From positions 1 to 18,979 of the forward strand of contig CALCML010000087.1 in assembly GCA_937967765.1 (NCBI GenBank): 18,979 nucleotides of DNA. Direction: 5' to 3'. How positions within the stretch are numbered: position 1 is the stretch's first letter; every line of letters begins with the position of its first letter. The notes beneath the pieces are model-generated. The model was not told where the DNA came from, did not search any database, and saw only the letters and a list, made by a program, of their open reading frames with translations. Positions 7,172 through 14,413 of this stretch are shown piece by piece. Position numbers and translations under genes: made by a program. This DNA is from an uncultured Carnobacterium sp. (GTDB taxonomy: Bacteria; Bacillota; Bacilli; Lactobacillales; Aerococcaceae).

Positions 7172-9026
7172 TAATAAATTTCTCTCTCGAGAATTTGTTT
7201 ATGAGAATAATCAATTTTATACGAAGAAAATCGTTAATAAACGATTGGATAAAATTGTTAAAAATAAGAGTTTATTAGAGTTTCAAATTGTTTTTGAAAC
7301 GGGAAACCCTCTGACAAGTCAACAGTTTCAAGCGACCATTCTTGAAAAGAAGAAAGATAAACTTGTTGTGAATTTTGCCAGAAGGGGGACCGAACTGACA
7401 ATTACTTACGCTGCTCGTGAAGATGTATTAGAGAAGAAAGTGACACTTATTAAGAGCAGTCGTGCCATTAATTATATTGATGTGGATCTTCTTGAATTTG
7501 ATAATACAGAAGGGATTTTCTATCCAAAGAAACAATCAGACATTAAAGAAATGGCTGGTTTCCCAGGTTATTATGTAGAATGCGGTCAACCAATTTATGC
7601 TAAATCGTTCTTCTTTGGAATGGAATTTCCAATGGGCGAAAACAGAGTTCAAGAAACTAAATATTTCTCTCGTTATTATGTAGGATACGTCGTAAGAAAA
7701 CCGAAAGAAATTTGGCCAGTCATTATTGGTGCAGCAAGCGGAGAAGAAAAAGAAACGATTCAAAAAGACTTCTTCAAATATATTGAGGGAATCGCTCAGC
7801 CAAATGCGTTTAGAAAGCAATATAACTCGTGGTTTGACTATATGACAGACATTGATGAGCAAAAAGTTTTATATAGTTTTGCGGAAATCTATCATGGGTT
7901 TGAAGGTCATGGAGTGCATCTAGATGCGTATGTTGTGGACGACGGTTGGCCAAACTATGAAAGTCTATGGGAATTTAACGATAAGTTTCCAAAGGGGTTA
8001 TCAAAAATAAGATGGTTGGCGAAACAACAACATTCAAGTTTAGGACTTTGGATTGGACCACGGGGTGGTTATAACGGAACGGAAGTAAAAATGAGTGACT
8101 GGTTAGAAGCGCATCCTGAATTTGGTAGTAAAAACAAACTATTTAACGATGTGAACCTTGGCGATTTCAAATACTTACGCCATTTAAAATCAAAAATGCT
8201 GAAGTACCAAAAAGCATACGATATTAGTTATTGGAAGATCGATGGATGGTTACTAAAACCGGATAAACCTGATTCCAGTGGAGATTATGCAATGCATACA
8301 ATGGTCCCAGTGTATGAGTTTCTGGTTGAATTATTGAAGGATTTACGAGCAGAACGAGGCAAGAAAGACTTCTGGTTGAATCTAACGTCTTATGTAAATC
8401 CAAGTCCGTGGTTCCTACAATGGGTAAATAGTTTATGGCTTCAAACTTCTCAAGACGTTGGATTTACTGAAGGCGCGGGAAATGATATTAATCGTATGAT
8501 TACTTATCGAGATATCCAATATCAGGAATTCTTAGAACGACGTGATTTGCAACTCCCATTAAGTTCGATTTATAGCCATGAGCCAATCTATGCAGCAACG
8601 GCACATACATGGTATATGGATCATCAAATGTACGCTACTGTAAAAGAATTTGAAGAGTACTTAATGTTTATTTCTACTCGGGGGAATGCCTTCTGGGAGT
8701 TCCATTATTCCTACAGTATGTTTGATGATGAACGTTGGGAAGCCAATGCTCGAGCAGTTCAGTGGATTGAAGCAAACTACGATACTTTAAAATATAGTCG
8801 TAGAATTGGCGGTAAACCAGATCAGTTTGAGATTTATGGATATCACTGTGTCAACCCTGTCAATGGAACGCAGATTTTATCATTAAGAAATCCAGACTCT
8901 AAGCCACAAACCATTAAGTTGTCGGATATTAAGATAGACCATTTTAGTACAGTTATTGGAGAATTCAAACAACAGGGTGATGAGATTAAATTAGCGCCTT
9001 ATACGATTTTAATTTTGAAAAAATAA
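7161..9026 (+). CDS. Divergent clan GH-D (GH36-like) glycoside hydrolase
   Basis: A 621-residue enzyme with the architecture of the melibiase clan: a beta-rich N-terminal domain (to about 215), a TIM barrel and a small beta C-terminal domain. The barrel shows VVDDGWPN at 258-265, LGLWIGP at 294-300 and YWKIDGW at 357-363, whose D361 is the expected nucleophile. QTSQD near 428-432 may hold the acid/base. It lacks the KWDYNR and SSGGGR signatures of classical GH36, so it is a distant branch, probably an alpha-galactosidase or alpha-N-acetylgalactosaminidase. The ATG at 7161 is chosen because GAGGGG lies 6 bases before it; ATG 7158 and GTG 7128 are alternatives. It overlaps the fucosidase end by 11 bases and has no signal peptide. 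Confidence 0.8.
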   Translation: MKISNKFLSREFVYENNQFYTKKIVNKRLDKIVKNKSLLEFQIVFETGNPLTSQQFQATILEKKKDKLVVNFARRGTELTITYAAREDVLEKKVTLIKSSRAINYIDVDLLEFDNTEGIFYPKKQSDIKEMAGFPGYYVECGQPIYAKSFFFGMEFPMGENRVQETKYFSRYYVGYVVRKPKEIWPVIIGAASGEEKETIQKDFFKYIEGIAQPNAFRKQYNSWFDYMTDIDEQKVLYSFAEIYHGFEGHGVHLDAYVVDDGWPNYESLWEFNDKFPKGLSKIRWLAKQQHSSLGLWIGPRGGYNGTEVKMSDWLEAHPEFGSKNKLFNDVNLGDFKYLRHLKSKMLKYQKAYDISYWKIDGWLLKPDKPDSSGDYAMHTMVPVYEFLVELLKDLRAERGKKDFWLNLTSYVNPSPWFLQWVNSLWLQTSQDVGFTEGAGNDINRMITYRDIQYQEFLERRDLQLPLSSIYSHEPIYAATAHTWYMDHQMYATVKEFEEYLMFISTRGNAFWEFHYSYSMFDDERWEANARAVQWIEANYDTLKYSRRIGGKPDQFEIYGYHCVNPVNGTQILSLRNPDSKPQTIKLSDIKIDHFSTVIGEFKQQGDEIKLAPYTILILKK

Positions 9027-9054
9027 TCGTTAATTGAAAGTAGGTGAAGAGATT

Positions 9055-11277
9055 ATGTCCATTCATATTAGTAAAGATGAGCAGTTGTTTCATTTAGAGA
9101 CGGAGAAGAGTAGTTATATTTTTAGAGTGCTCGAGAATCAGCAACTTCAACATCTCTACTATGGAAAAAGAATTCGTGTGAAAGAAAACTATGGGAATTT
9201 AGCGAGTTACCAGACAAGAGGGTTTGAAGTAGCCTATACAGCCACGGAGGAACAAATTCAGTTATCGATGATTCCAAACGAATATGCTTCTTATGGTAAA
9301 GGGGATTTCAGACATCCAGCTTATCAGATTCAAGACGCAACAGGTAGTAGGATTACGGAATTAAAGTTTCAAGGATATACACTCTCTACTGGTAAGAAAC
9401 GATTAGAGATTCTTCCTTCTACTTTTGATGACGAAGGGAATCGTTCAGAGGTGTTAACGATCACCTTAAAGGATGACGTTATAGGCTTAGTAGTCAAGTT
9501 AAACTATACAGTATTTCCCGATCAGAATGTAATTGTACGGAATGTCGAATTCATAAATGAAGGGGCATCTGACTTGAAGTTGTTGAAAGCAATGAGTTTA
9601 CAGCTCGATTTACCAGATGATGAGTTTGACTTTATTCACTTCTCAGGCGCGTGGTTAAGAGAAAGACAATTGTATCGAACAGCGCTAAGACCAGGGCTGC
9701 AAAGTATTGATAGTTTAAGATACTCGTCGAGTCCGCAAAATAATCCGTTCTTTATGTTGTCTCGAAAAAATACGACGGAAGAGAGTGGTGAAGTCTACGG
9801 ATTCAATCTTGTGTATTCAGGAAACTTCCAAAACAGCATTGAAGTGGATCACTTTAGTACAACCCGCGTACTAGTCGGAATGAACCCTGTAGAATTTGAG
9901 TACTTACTAGAACCTAAGAAGAGTTTTATTACTCCTGAAGCAACTATGAGTTATAGTGCTCAAGGAATGAACGCTTTAAGTCAACAGTTGGCAATTTTTT
10001 ATCGGGAACATTTAGTGAATCCCCATTTTGCAAAATGTCCACGTCCAATCGTGTTGAATAGTTGGGAAACGATGTACTTCGACTTGACGACGGATAAGGT
10101 GTTGGAGCTAGCAAGATGTGGTCAACAGTTAGGGGTAGAATTATTTGTACTTGATGATGGTTGGTTTGGTCATAGAGAAGGTGATAATAGTTCTCTTGGA
10201 GATTGGACAACGGATTATCGTCGTCTTCCAAAAGGGATTTCCTATATTGCTGACGAGATTCATAATATGGGAATGCAGTTTGGCTTGTGGTTTGAGCCTG
10301 AGATGATTTCTATTGATAGTGAGTTATATCGCACTCATCCAGAATGGATGATTAGTACCCCACATCGCAAACCTTCAGTAGGACGACATCAGTACGTCTT
10401 AGATTTTACAAATCAAGAAGTGATTGATTATCTGTTTGAAGCTATTTCCTCAATCATTCAGGAAACGAAGTTAGAGTATATTAAGTGGGATTACAATCGC
10501 CATATAACGGATGCGTTTACTGCAACATTACCAGCAACAAAACAAATGGAGTTTGGACATCGTTATATTTTAGGCGTCTACCAGCTGCTAGAACGTCTAA
10601 CGAAAGCTTATCCGGAGGTTTTATTTGAGTCTTGTTCATCAGGCGGAGGCCGTTTTGACTTAGGGATGATGTACTATGCTCCTCAGGCTTGGACAAGTGA
10701 TGATACAGATCCGATTGAAAGATTGAAGATTCAGCACGGGACTTCTTATGGATATTCATTATCAATGATGTCGGCACATGTTTCTGCATCTCCAAATGAA
10801 CAAAGTGGGCGAAGAACAAGCTTAGATACAAGAGCGGCTGTTGCTTACTTTGGGGTGTTTGGTTATGAGTTGGATGTGACAGTTTTAGAGGTAGCAGAGG
10901 CTGAGAAAGTCAAAGAACAAATTCATTTCTACAAGAAATATCGAGATGTGTTCCAATATGGAAACTTCTATCGAATTAGAAGTCCATTTGAGGATGATGT
11001 TGTTGATTGGCAAGTCGTTTCTAGCGATAAGTCAACTGCTATATTGCTCCACACTTCGCTCATTAGCCACTTGAATCCAGGATATTCAGTCGTAAAATTC
11101 TGTGGATTAGATGAAGACAAACGATATATGATTGCTGGAATGGATGAAGAGTTTTTCGGAGATGAGCTTATGAATGCAGGAGTTAAAATTGTTCCAGAAG
11201 GAGCAGAAAATGGACCTGTCATTTCTACTCCGGAATACCAATCTCATCTATTGATAGTAGAAGAAATCAAAGAATAA
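9055..11277 (+). CDS. GH36 alpha-galactosidase
   Basis: A 740-residue cytoplasmic alpha-galactosidase of the Aga/RafA/MelA type, which removes terminal alpha-galactose from oligosaccharides. Domains: N-terminal beta-supersandwich (about 1-315), TIM barrel (about 316-630) and a C-terminal beta domain. Key residues: VLDDGWFG (365-372), GLWFEPEM (410-417), KWDYNR (477-482) with nucleophile D479, CSSGGGRFD (527-535) and SDDTDP (548-553) with D549 as the likely acid/base. Length is typical. ATG 9055 has AGGTGA 7 bases upstream; a TTG 21 bases earlier has no ribosome site. It is the last gene of the operon, 28 bases after the GH36-like gene. Galactose released here could feed GalK. Confidence 0.96.
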   Translation: MSIHISKDEQLFHLETEKSSYIFRVLENQQLQHLYYGKRIRVKENYGNLASYQTRGFEVAYTATEEQIQLSMIPNEYASYGKGDFRHPAYQIQDATGSRITELKFQGYTLSTGKKRLEILPSTFDDEGNRSEVLTITLKDDVIGLVVKLNYTVFPDQNVIVRNVEFINEGASDLKLLKAMSLQLDLPDDEFDFIHFSGAWLRERQLYRTALRPGLQSIDSLRYSSSPQNNPFFMLSRKNTTEESGEVYGFNLVYSGNFQNSIEVDHFSTTRVLVGMNPVEFEYLLEPKKSFITPEATMSYSAQGMNALSQQLAIFYREHLVNPHFAKCPRPIVLNSWETMYFDLTTDKVLELARCGQQLGVELFVLDDGWFGHREGDNSSLGDWTTDYRRLPKGISYIADEIHNMGMQFGLWFEPEMISIDSELYRTHPEWMISTPHRKPSVGRHQYVLDFTNQEVIDYLFEAISSIIQETKLEYIKWDYNRHITDAFTATLPATKQMEFGHRYILGVYQLLERLTKAYPEVLFESCSSGGGRFDLGMMYYAPQAWTSDDTDPIERLKIQHGTSYGYSLSMMSAHVSASPNEQSGRRTSLDTRAAVAYFGVFGYELDVTVLEVAEAEKVKEQIHFYKKYRDVFQYGNFYRIRSPFEDDVVDWQVVSSDKSTAILLHTSLISHLNPGYSVVKFCGLDEDKRYMIAGMDEEFFGDELMNAGVKIVPEGAENGPVISTPEYQSHLLIVEEIKE

Positions 11278-11282
11278 TTAAG

Positions 11283-11317
11283 AACAAAAAGGCGCTAGTC
11301 ACTGAGTCGACTAGCGC
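11283..11317 (-). terminator. Terminator, probably for the MATE gene
   Basis: A perfect 9-bp stem (GCGCTAGTC at 11292-11300 with GACTAGCGC at 11309-11317). On the minus strand it is followed by CTTTTTGTTCTT, so it fits the end of the MATE transcript. On the plus strand only TATTCTT follows, giving weaker stop activity for the sugar operon. Confidence 0.7.
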
Positions 11318-11366
11318 TATTCTTATATTCATTTACTATGAAGATATCCGCGAAGGTCAACAGAAG

Positions 11367-11419
11367 CCCTTGGCGCCTAACACTATGAATATGCCGAGGG
11401 TTTATTTTGTCTCTTTTTT
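11367..11419 (+). terminator. Terminator of the sugar operon
   Basis: CCCTTGGC (11367-11374) pairs with GCCGAGGG (11393-11400) with one G-T pair, and a T-rich tail (TTTATTTTG, then six Ts) follows on the plus strand. It is the second of two hairpins between these convergent units. Confidence 0.6.
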
Positions 11420-11420
11420 A

Positions 11421-12773
11421 TTAAAAAATCTCATGCCTTACTTCTTTAATAAGCGGATGGCGTAAGAAGGCATATGAAAGATAAATCGCCATCAAACACC
11501 AGATGATTGGCTCCGAGAAAATAACTCCAAGATAGCCAGTGTGCGGAATGATAAAAATCACAAAAAGCACCTTTCCAACCAACTCGATAAAGCTCGAAAC
11601 CAATGGTGTTACCTTTTGCCCTAGCCCTTGCAAACTATTTCGTAAAATCAATAGAAGCGCAAGCGGGATATAGAACACTGACCCGATACGGTTGTAAAGC
11701 GCCGCGTTGTCCAGAAGTGCTGGGTCGCTTGAACCAGAGATCAATTCATTTAACGCAGGACTTGCAAAGAACAAGAAGATGCACACCAGAATCGCCCAGC
11801 CGAACGCTACGAGACTTCCTTGACGAATGCCTTTTGCGATACGGTGCGGTTTGTTAGCCCCGTAGTTTTGCGAAGTGAAGGTCGTCATCGCTGCCGCAAT
11901 CGCTGCGAATGGGAGTGTCGAGAACGCGAAGATGCGTCGTGCTGATGTTTGCGCGCTGATGATGACTGGACCGAGTGCGTTGATAGAAGATTGAAGCATC
12001 ACGGATCCAATCGATACGATGGACGACATGAGTCCCATGGCTAGTCCTTGGCTGAGTAAGTCCATGTATAATTCGTCGTCGCGTACGAAATCACTCTTTT
12101 CTGGAATCAAGAAGCTGGCGCGTTTTTTAATATACATAAAGCAGAGGACAGCCGATATGCCTTGAGCGATAATTGTCGCAATGGCCGCTGCCGCAACGCC
12201 CATATTGAACGTTGTAATCAGTAAGATATCTAAAAACACGTTTACGATTGCCGAGAAAATCAGGAAGTAGAGCGCCGCCTGGCTATCGCCGACTGCCCGA
12301 AGCAGACCCGCACAGAGGTTATATGCGAAGGTTACGGCAATACCGAGTATAACAATCGAGATATACTCATACGACTGGTCGATGATACTCTCAGGCGTTC
12401 CAAGGAACTGAAGGAGAGGATACATGCCGACACTTCCGATAATGGCCACAAGGAGACTGAGAAAGGCTCCGATGACAAGCGTTGCTGCGACGGCACGTTT
12501 CAAGAGGCGATGGTTATTAGCCCCGTAATAACGTGCGATGATAACGCCCATCCCGTTACCGACTCCAAGCGAGAAGCCGACGATGAGTTCAAAGATGGCG
12601 GCTGTAGCCCCAACCGCAGCCAGCGAATCCTGTCCAAGGAACCTCCCTACAATCATGATATCGGCAGTGTTGTATAGTTGTTGGAATATGTTTGAAATTA
12701 TAATTGGGATTGCAAATGCAATAATGGACCGCAAAATCGGCCCGTTTGTTAAGTTAATCGCTGTTTTTTTCAT
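11421..12773 (-). CDS. MATE family multidrug efflux transporter
   Basis: A 450-residue membrane protein of the MATE family, with about twelve hydrophobic segments in two halves. It should export cationic drugs or metabolites in exchange for Na+ or H+. The opening KKTAINLTNGPILRSI, then FQQLYNTADIMIVGRFLG and LAAVGATAAI, are typical of the Firmicutes NorM/DinF-like branch. The frame is open 15 codons further upstream to a TTG, but the family N-terminus begins at ATG 12773. That ATG lies 7 bases after a strong -10, so the message appears to start at or one base before the ATG and has no Shine-Dalgarno. Substrate cannot be told. GC content is higher than in the sugar operon. Confidence 0.93.
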   Translation of the reverse strand: MKKTAINLTNGPILRSIIAFAIPIIISNIFQQLYNTADIMIVGRFLGQDSLAAVGATAAIFELIVGFSLGVGNGMGVIIARYYGANNHRLLKRAVAATLVIGAFLSLLVAIIGSVGMYPLLQFLGTPESIIDQSYEYISIVILGIAVTFAYNLCAGLLRAVGDSQAALYFLIFSAIVNVFLDILLITTFNMGVAAAAIATIIAQGISAVLCFMYIKKRASFLIPEKSDFVRDDELYMDLLSQGLAMGLMSSIVSIGSVMLQSSINALGPVIISAQTSARRIFAFSTLPFAAIAAAMTTFTSQNYGANKPHRIAKGIRQGSLVAFGWAILVCIFLFFASPALNELISGSSDPALLDNAALYNRIGSVFYIPLALLLILRNSLQGLGQKVTPLVSSFIELVGKVLFVIFIIPHTGYLGVIFSEPIIWCLMAIYLSYAFLRHPLIKEVRHEIF

Positions 12774-12780
12774 AAGGGCA

Positions 12781-12809
12781 ATTATACTCGTAACAAAAGA
12801 GATGGTCAA
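12781..12809 (-). promoter_or_regulatory. Strong sigma-A promoter of the MATE gene
   Basis: TTGACC (12809-12804) and TATAAT (12786-12781) with exactly 17 bases between them. Start of transcription is predicted at 12774 or 12773, the A of the start codon. Confidence 0.8.
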
Positions 12810-12811
12810 GT

Positions 12812-12824
12812 GGACCAAAGGTCC
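12812..12824. repeat. GGACC palindrome beside the MATE -35
   Basis: GGACC-AAA-GGTCC is a perfect inverted repeat directly upstream of the -35 box, a good place for a regulator. The protein that might bind it is not in the window. Confidence 0.4.
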
Positions 12825-12921
12825 GAAAAGATGACTTCGAAACCTTGCGGATATTCGTTATACAGACCATAACGTTGCACCGGTTCGAGCCTCGAAGAGT
12901 CTCTCACCTTTACAGCCTCAA

Positions 12922-12954
12922 AGTTGGCGTAAGGAATAAATTCCTACGCCAACT
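12922..12954. other. Strong intergenic hairpin
   Basis: AGTTGGCGTA (12922-12931) pairs with TACGCCAACT (12945-12954), and GGAA/TTCC extends the stem past one bulged A, closing on a short AT loop. Neither strand has a T run after it, so it is not an ordinary terminator. It may be part of a small RNA or a repeated element. Confidence 0.6.
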
Positions 12955-13133
12955 AATTCGCATGTAATGCTAAACACGTTACGGTTTGTATAGCATCCGC
13001 AGGCTTCTTCGTCGGCTTTTAGATGTGCTTTTTATGAGGTGTAATGGCAATGAAAACAGGGTTAACTGAACAGACGTCTTATTGTATTTGGAATCCCGCG
13101 GCGGAGTGAGGGGAGAGGTGCTTGAAGGTAGAT

Positions 13134-13272
13134 AGAATCGCCTAACTTATTTTCAAATCGCCTAAAAATTAGGCAATATTAGGCGAAAATGAAGTAAGAC
13201 AGAATCGCCTAACTACTTTTAAATCGCCTAAAAACAATGTATAATTAGGAGAAAAAAGAAGGAGGTAGGCGA
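13134..13272. promoter_or_regulatory. ATCGCCTAA box array, candidate operator of the fic gene
   Basis: ATCGCCTAA occurs at 13137, 13157, 13204 and 13223. Inverted forms are TTAGGC at 13169, TTAGGCGA at 13179, TTAGGAGA at 13245 (one mismatch) and TAGGCGA at 13266, touching the start codon. Two 34-35 base direct repeats (13134-13168 and 13201-13234) each carry a pair of boxes. GCCTAA-AAA-TTAGGC (13160-13174) is a perfect palindrome. The boxes surround the -10 and ribosome site, so bound protein would control both. The winged helix at the C-terminus of the Fic protein is the obvious candidate binder. Confidence 0.7.
13240..13245 (+). promoter_or_regulatory. Promoter -10 of the fic gene
   Basis: A perfect TATAAT with a poor -35 (TTTTAA, 17 bases upstream) lying inside the box array. 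Transcription would start near 13252, giving a leader of about 20 bases with AAGGAGG. Confidence 0.6.
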
Positions 13273-14319
13273 ATGAGAGTTTTTGATTATGAAAAATTAT
13301 CGCAAAGTCAATGGGATGTTGAAGTGGTTAATCTTCTAGCAAAAATTCATGAACATAAGGGTAAACAAGAGCTGTTTTTGGAACAAAAACCTGCTGTCTT
13401 AGATAAATTGGTAGAAATTGCTAAAGTTCAAAGCGTGGAAGATTCTAATAAAATAGAAGGAATTGTCACGACAACAACGAGAATTAAGGAGTTAATGGCT
13501 CAGAAAACAACACCGAGAAACAGAGACGAGGAAGAAATTTTAGGCTATAGAGACGTCTTAAATGTAATCCATGAAAGTTATGAATATATTCCTATCAATA
13601 GCAATTATATTTTACAACTTCACAGAGAATTGTATAAATATAGTGAAAAAGGAATTGGAGGAAGATATAAAAACACTCAAAATTCTATCGTTGAACAGGA
13701 TCAAAATGGTAATGTTATAGAAATATTTAAGCCATTACCTCCATATGAGACACCGAAAGCAATTGAAGACATTTGTAGAGAGCTTAATAAAGCTTTGGAT
13801 AAACATGAAGTAGATTCGTTGTTGTTAATACCGATATTTATCCATGATTTTCTGTGTATTCATCCATTTAATGATGGAAATGGTAGAATGAGTCGATTGT
13901 TAACAACACTTCTTTTATATAGACAAGGGTATGTGATTGGGAAGTATATTAGTTTGGAGAGTAAAATTGAGCAAAATAAAGACGGTTATTATTCATCTTT
14001 AAGAAAAAGTGGTTTGTATTGGCATGAAGGCCAAGAAGATGTGACTCCTTTTATAAAATATATTCTAAGAACAATATTAGCAGCTTATATTGATTTTGAA
14101 GAGAGAGTTGACTATGTAGATGAAAAGCTCCCTTCTATTGAATTGGTTAGAAAAGCAGTCAATAAAAAATTGGGCAAGTTTACTAAATCAGATATCATGG
14201 AATTAGTTCCAAGTATAGGTAAAGCAACCGTTGAAAATATGCTGAAAAAACTCGTCGAAGAGGGCTATATTAATCGATATGGAAAAGGAAGAACAACCTA
14301 TTACGTAAAAAACAACTAA
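13273..14319 (+). CDS. Class II Fic-domain protein with C-terminal winged helix
   Basis: A 348-residue Fic protein, a family that usually transfers AMP from ATP onto hydroxyl groups of target proteins. The Fic motif HPFNDGNGR is complete at 197-205, with catalytic H197. The N-terminal part carries an inhibitory helix motif, S58-NKI-E62-G63, matching (S/T)xxxE(G/N), so this is a class II enzyme restrained by its own E62. GIGGRYKNTQNSIVE (127-141) fits the flap and substrate-docking region. Residues about 286-345 look like a winged helix-turn-helix, suggesting DNA binding. GGAGG lies 8 bases before the ATG. The gene is AT-rich and stands alone, unlike its GC-richer neighbours, which hints at transfer. 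Its target is unknown. Confidence 0.92.
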   Translation: MRVFDYEKLSQSQWDVEVVNLLAKIHEHKGKQELFLEQKPAVLDKLVEIAKVQSVEDSNKIEGIVTTTTRIKELMAQKTTPRNRDEEEILGYRDVLNVIHESYEYIPINSNYILQLHRELYKYSEKGIGGRYKNTQNSIVEQDQNGNVIEIFKPLPPYETPKAIEDICRELNKALDKHEVDSLLLIPIFIHDFLCIHPFNDGNGRMSRLLTTLLLYRQGYVIGKYISLESKIEQNKDGYYSSLRKSGLYWHEGQEDVTPFIKYILRTILAAYIDFEERVDYVDEKLPSIELVRKAVNKKLGKFTKSDIMELVPSIGKATVENMLKKLVEEGYINRYGKGRTTYYVKNN

Positions 14320-14363
14320 ATTTAACATCTCGTTTGATATGTACTTTCTATACTGGGAAGTGC

Positions 14364-14397
14364 AAAAAAAGCTAGCAGAATTTCTGCTAGCTTTTTA
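14364..14397. terminator. Bidirectional terminator between fic and the wall protein
   Basis: A perfect 10-bp stem (GCTAGCAGAA at 14371-14380 with TTCTGCTAGC at 14382-14391) is flanked by seven As on the left and five Ts on the right. It can end both convergent genes. Confidence 0.9.
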
Positions 14398-14413
14398 AAT
14401 AGGTTTATTTAGA

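Larger units (their letters stand above)
12774..13272. other. Structured intergenic region between MATE and Fic genes
   Basis: Almost 500 bases without a convincing gene. From left to right: the MATE promoter, a GGACC palindrome, a 46-codon protein-like open frame on the minus strand (12806-12943), a strong hairpin (12922-12954), a weaker one (about 12967-12995), a nondescript stretch (12996-13130) and the Fic control boxes (13134-13272). The middle part may be a repeated intergenic element, which one window cannot show. Confidence 0.5.

Noticed and set aside
12880..12900. GGTTCGAGCC resembling a tRNA T-arm
   Set aside because: The flanking bases do not pair as a T-stem and no acceptor or anticodon arms are found.
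13050..13109. 19-codon peptide MKTGLTEQTSYCIWNPAAE with GAGGTG upstream
   Set aside because: Spacing is acceptable but length is tiny, and nothing else supports translation; could be chance.
13134..13234. Direct repeats as replication iterons
   Set aside because: No replication protein gene is near; their position around a promoter fits an operator better.
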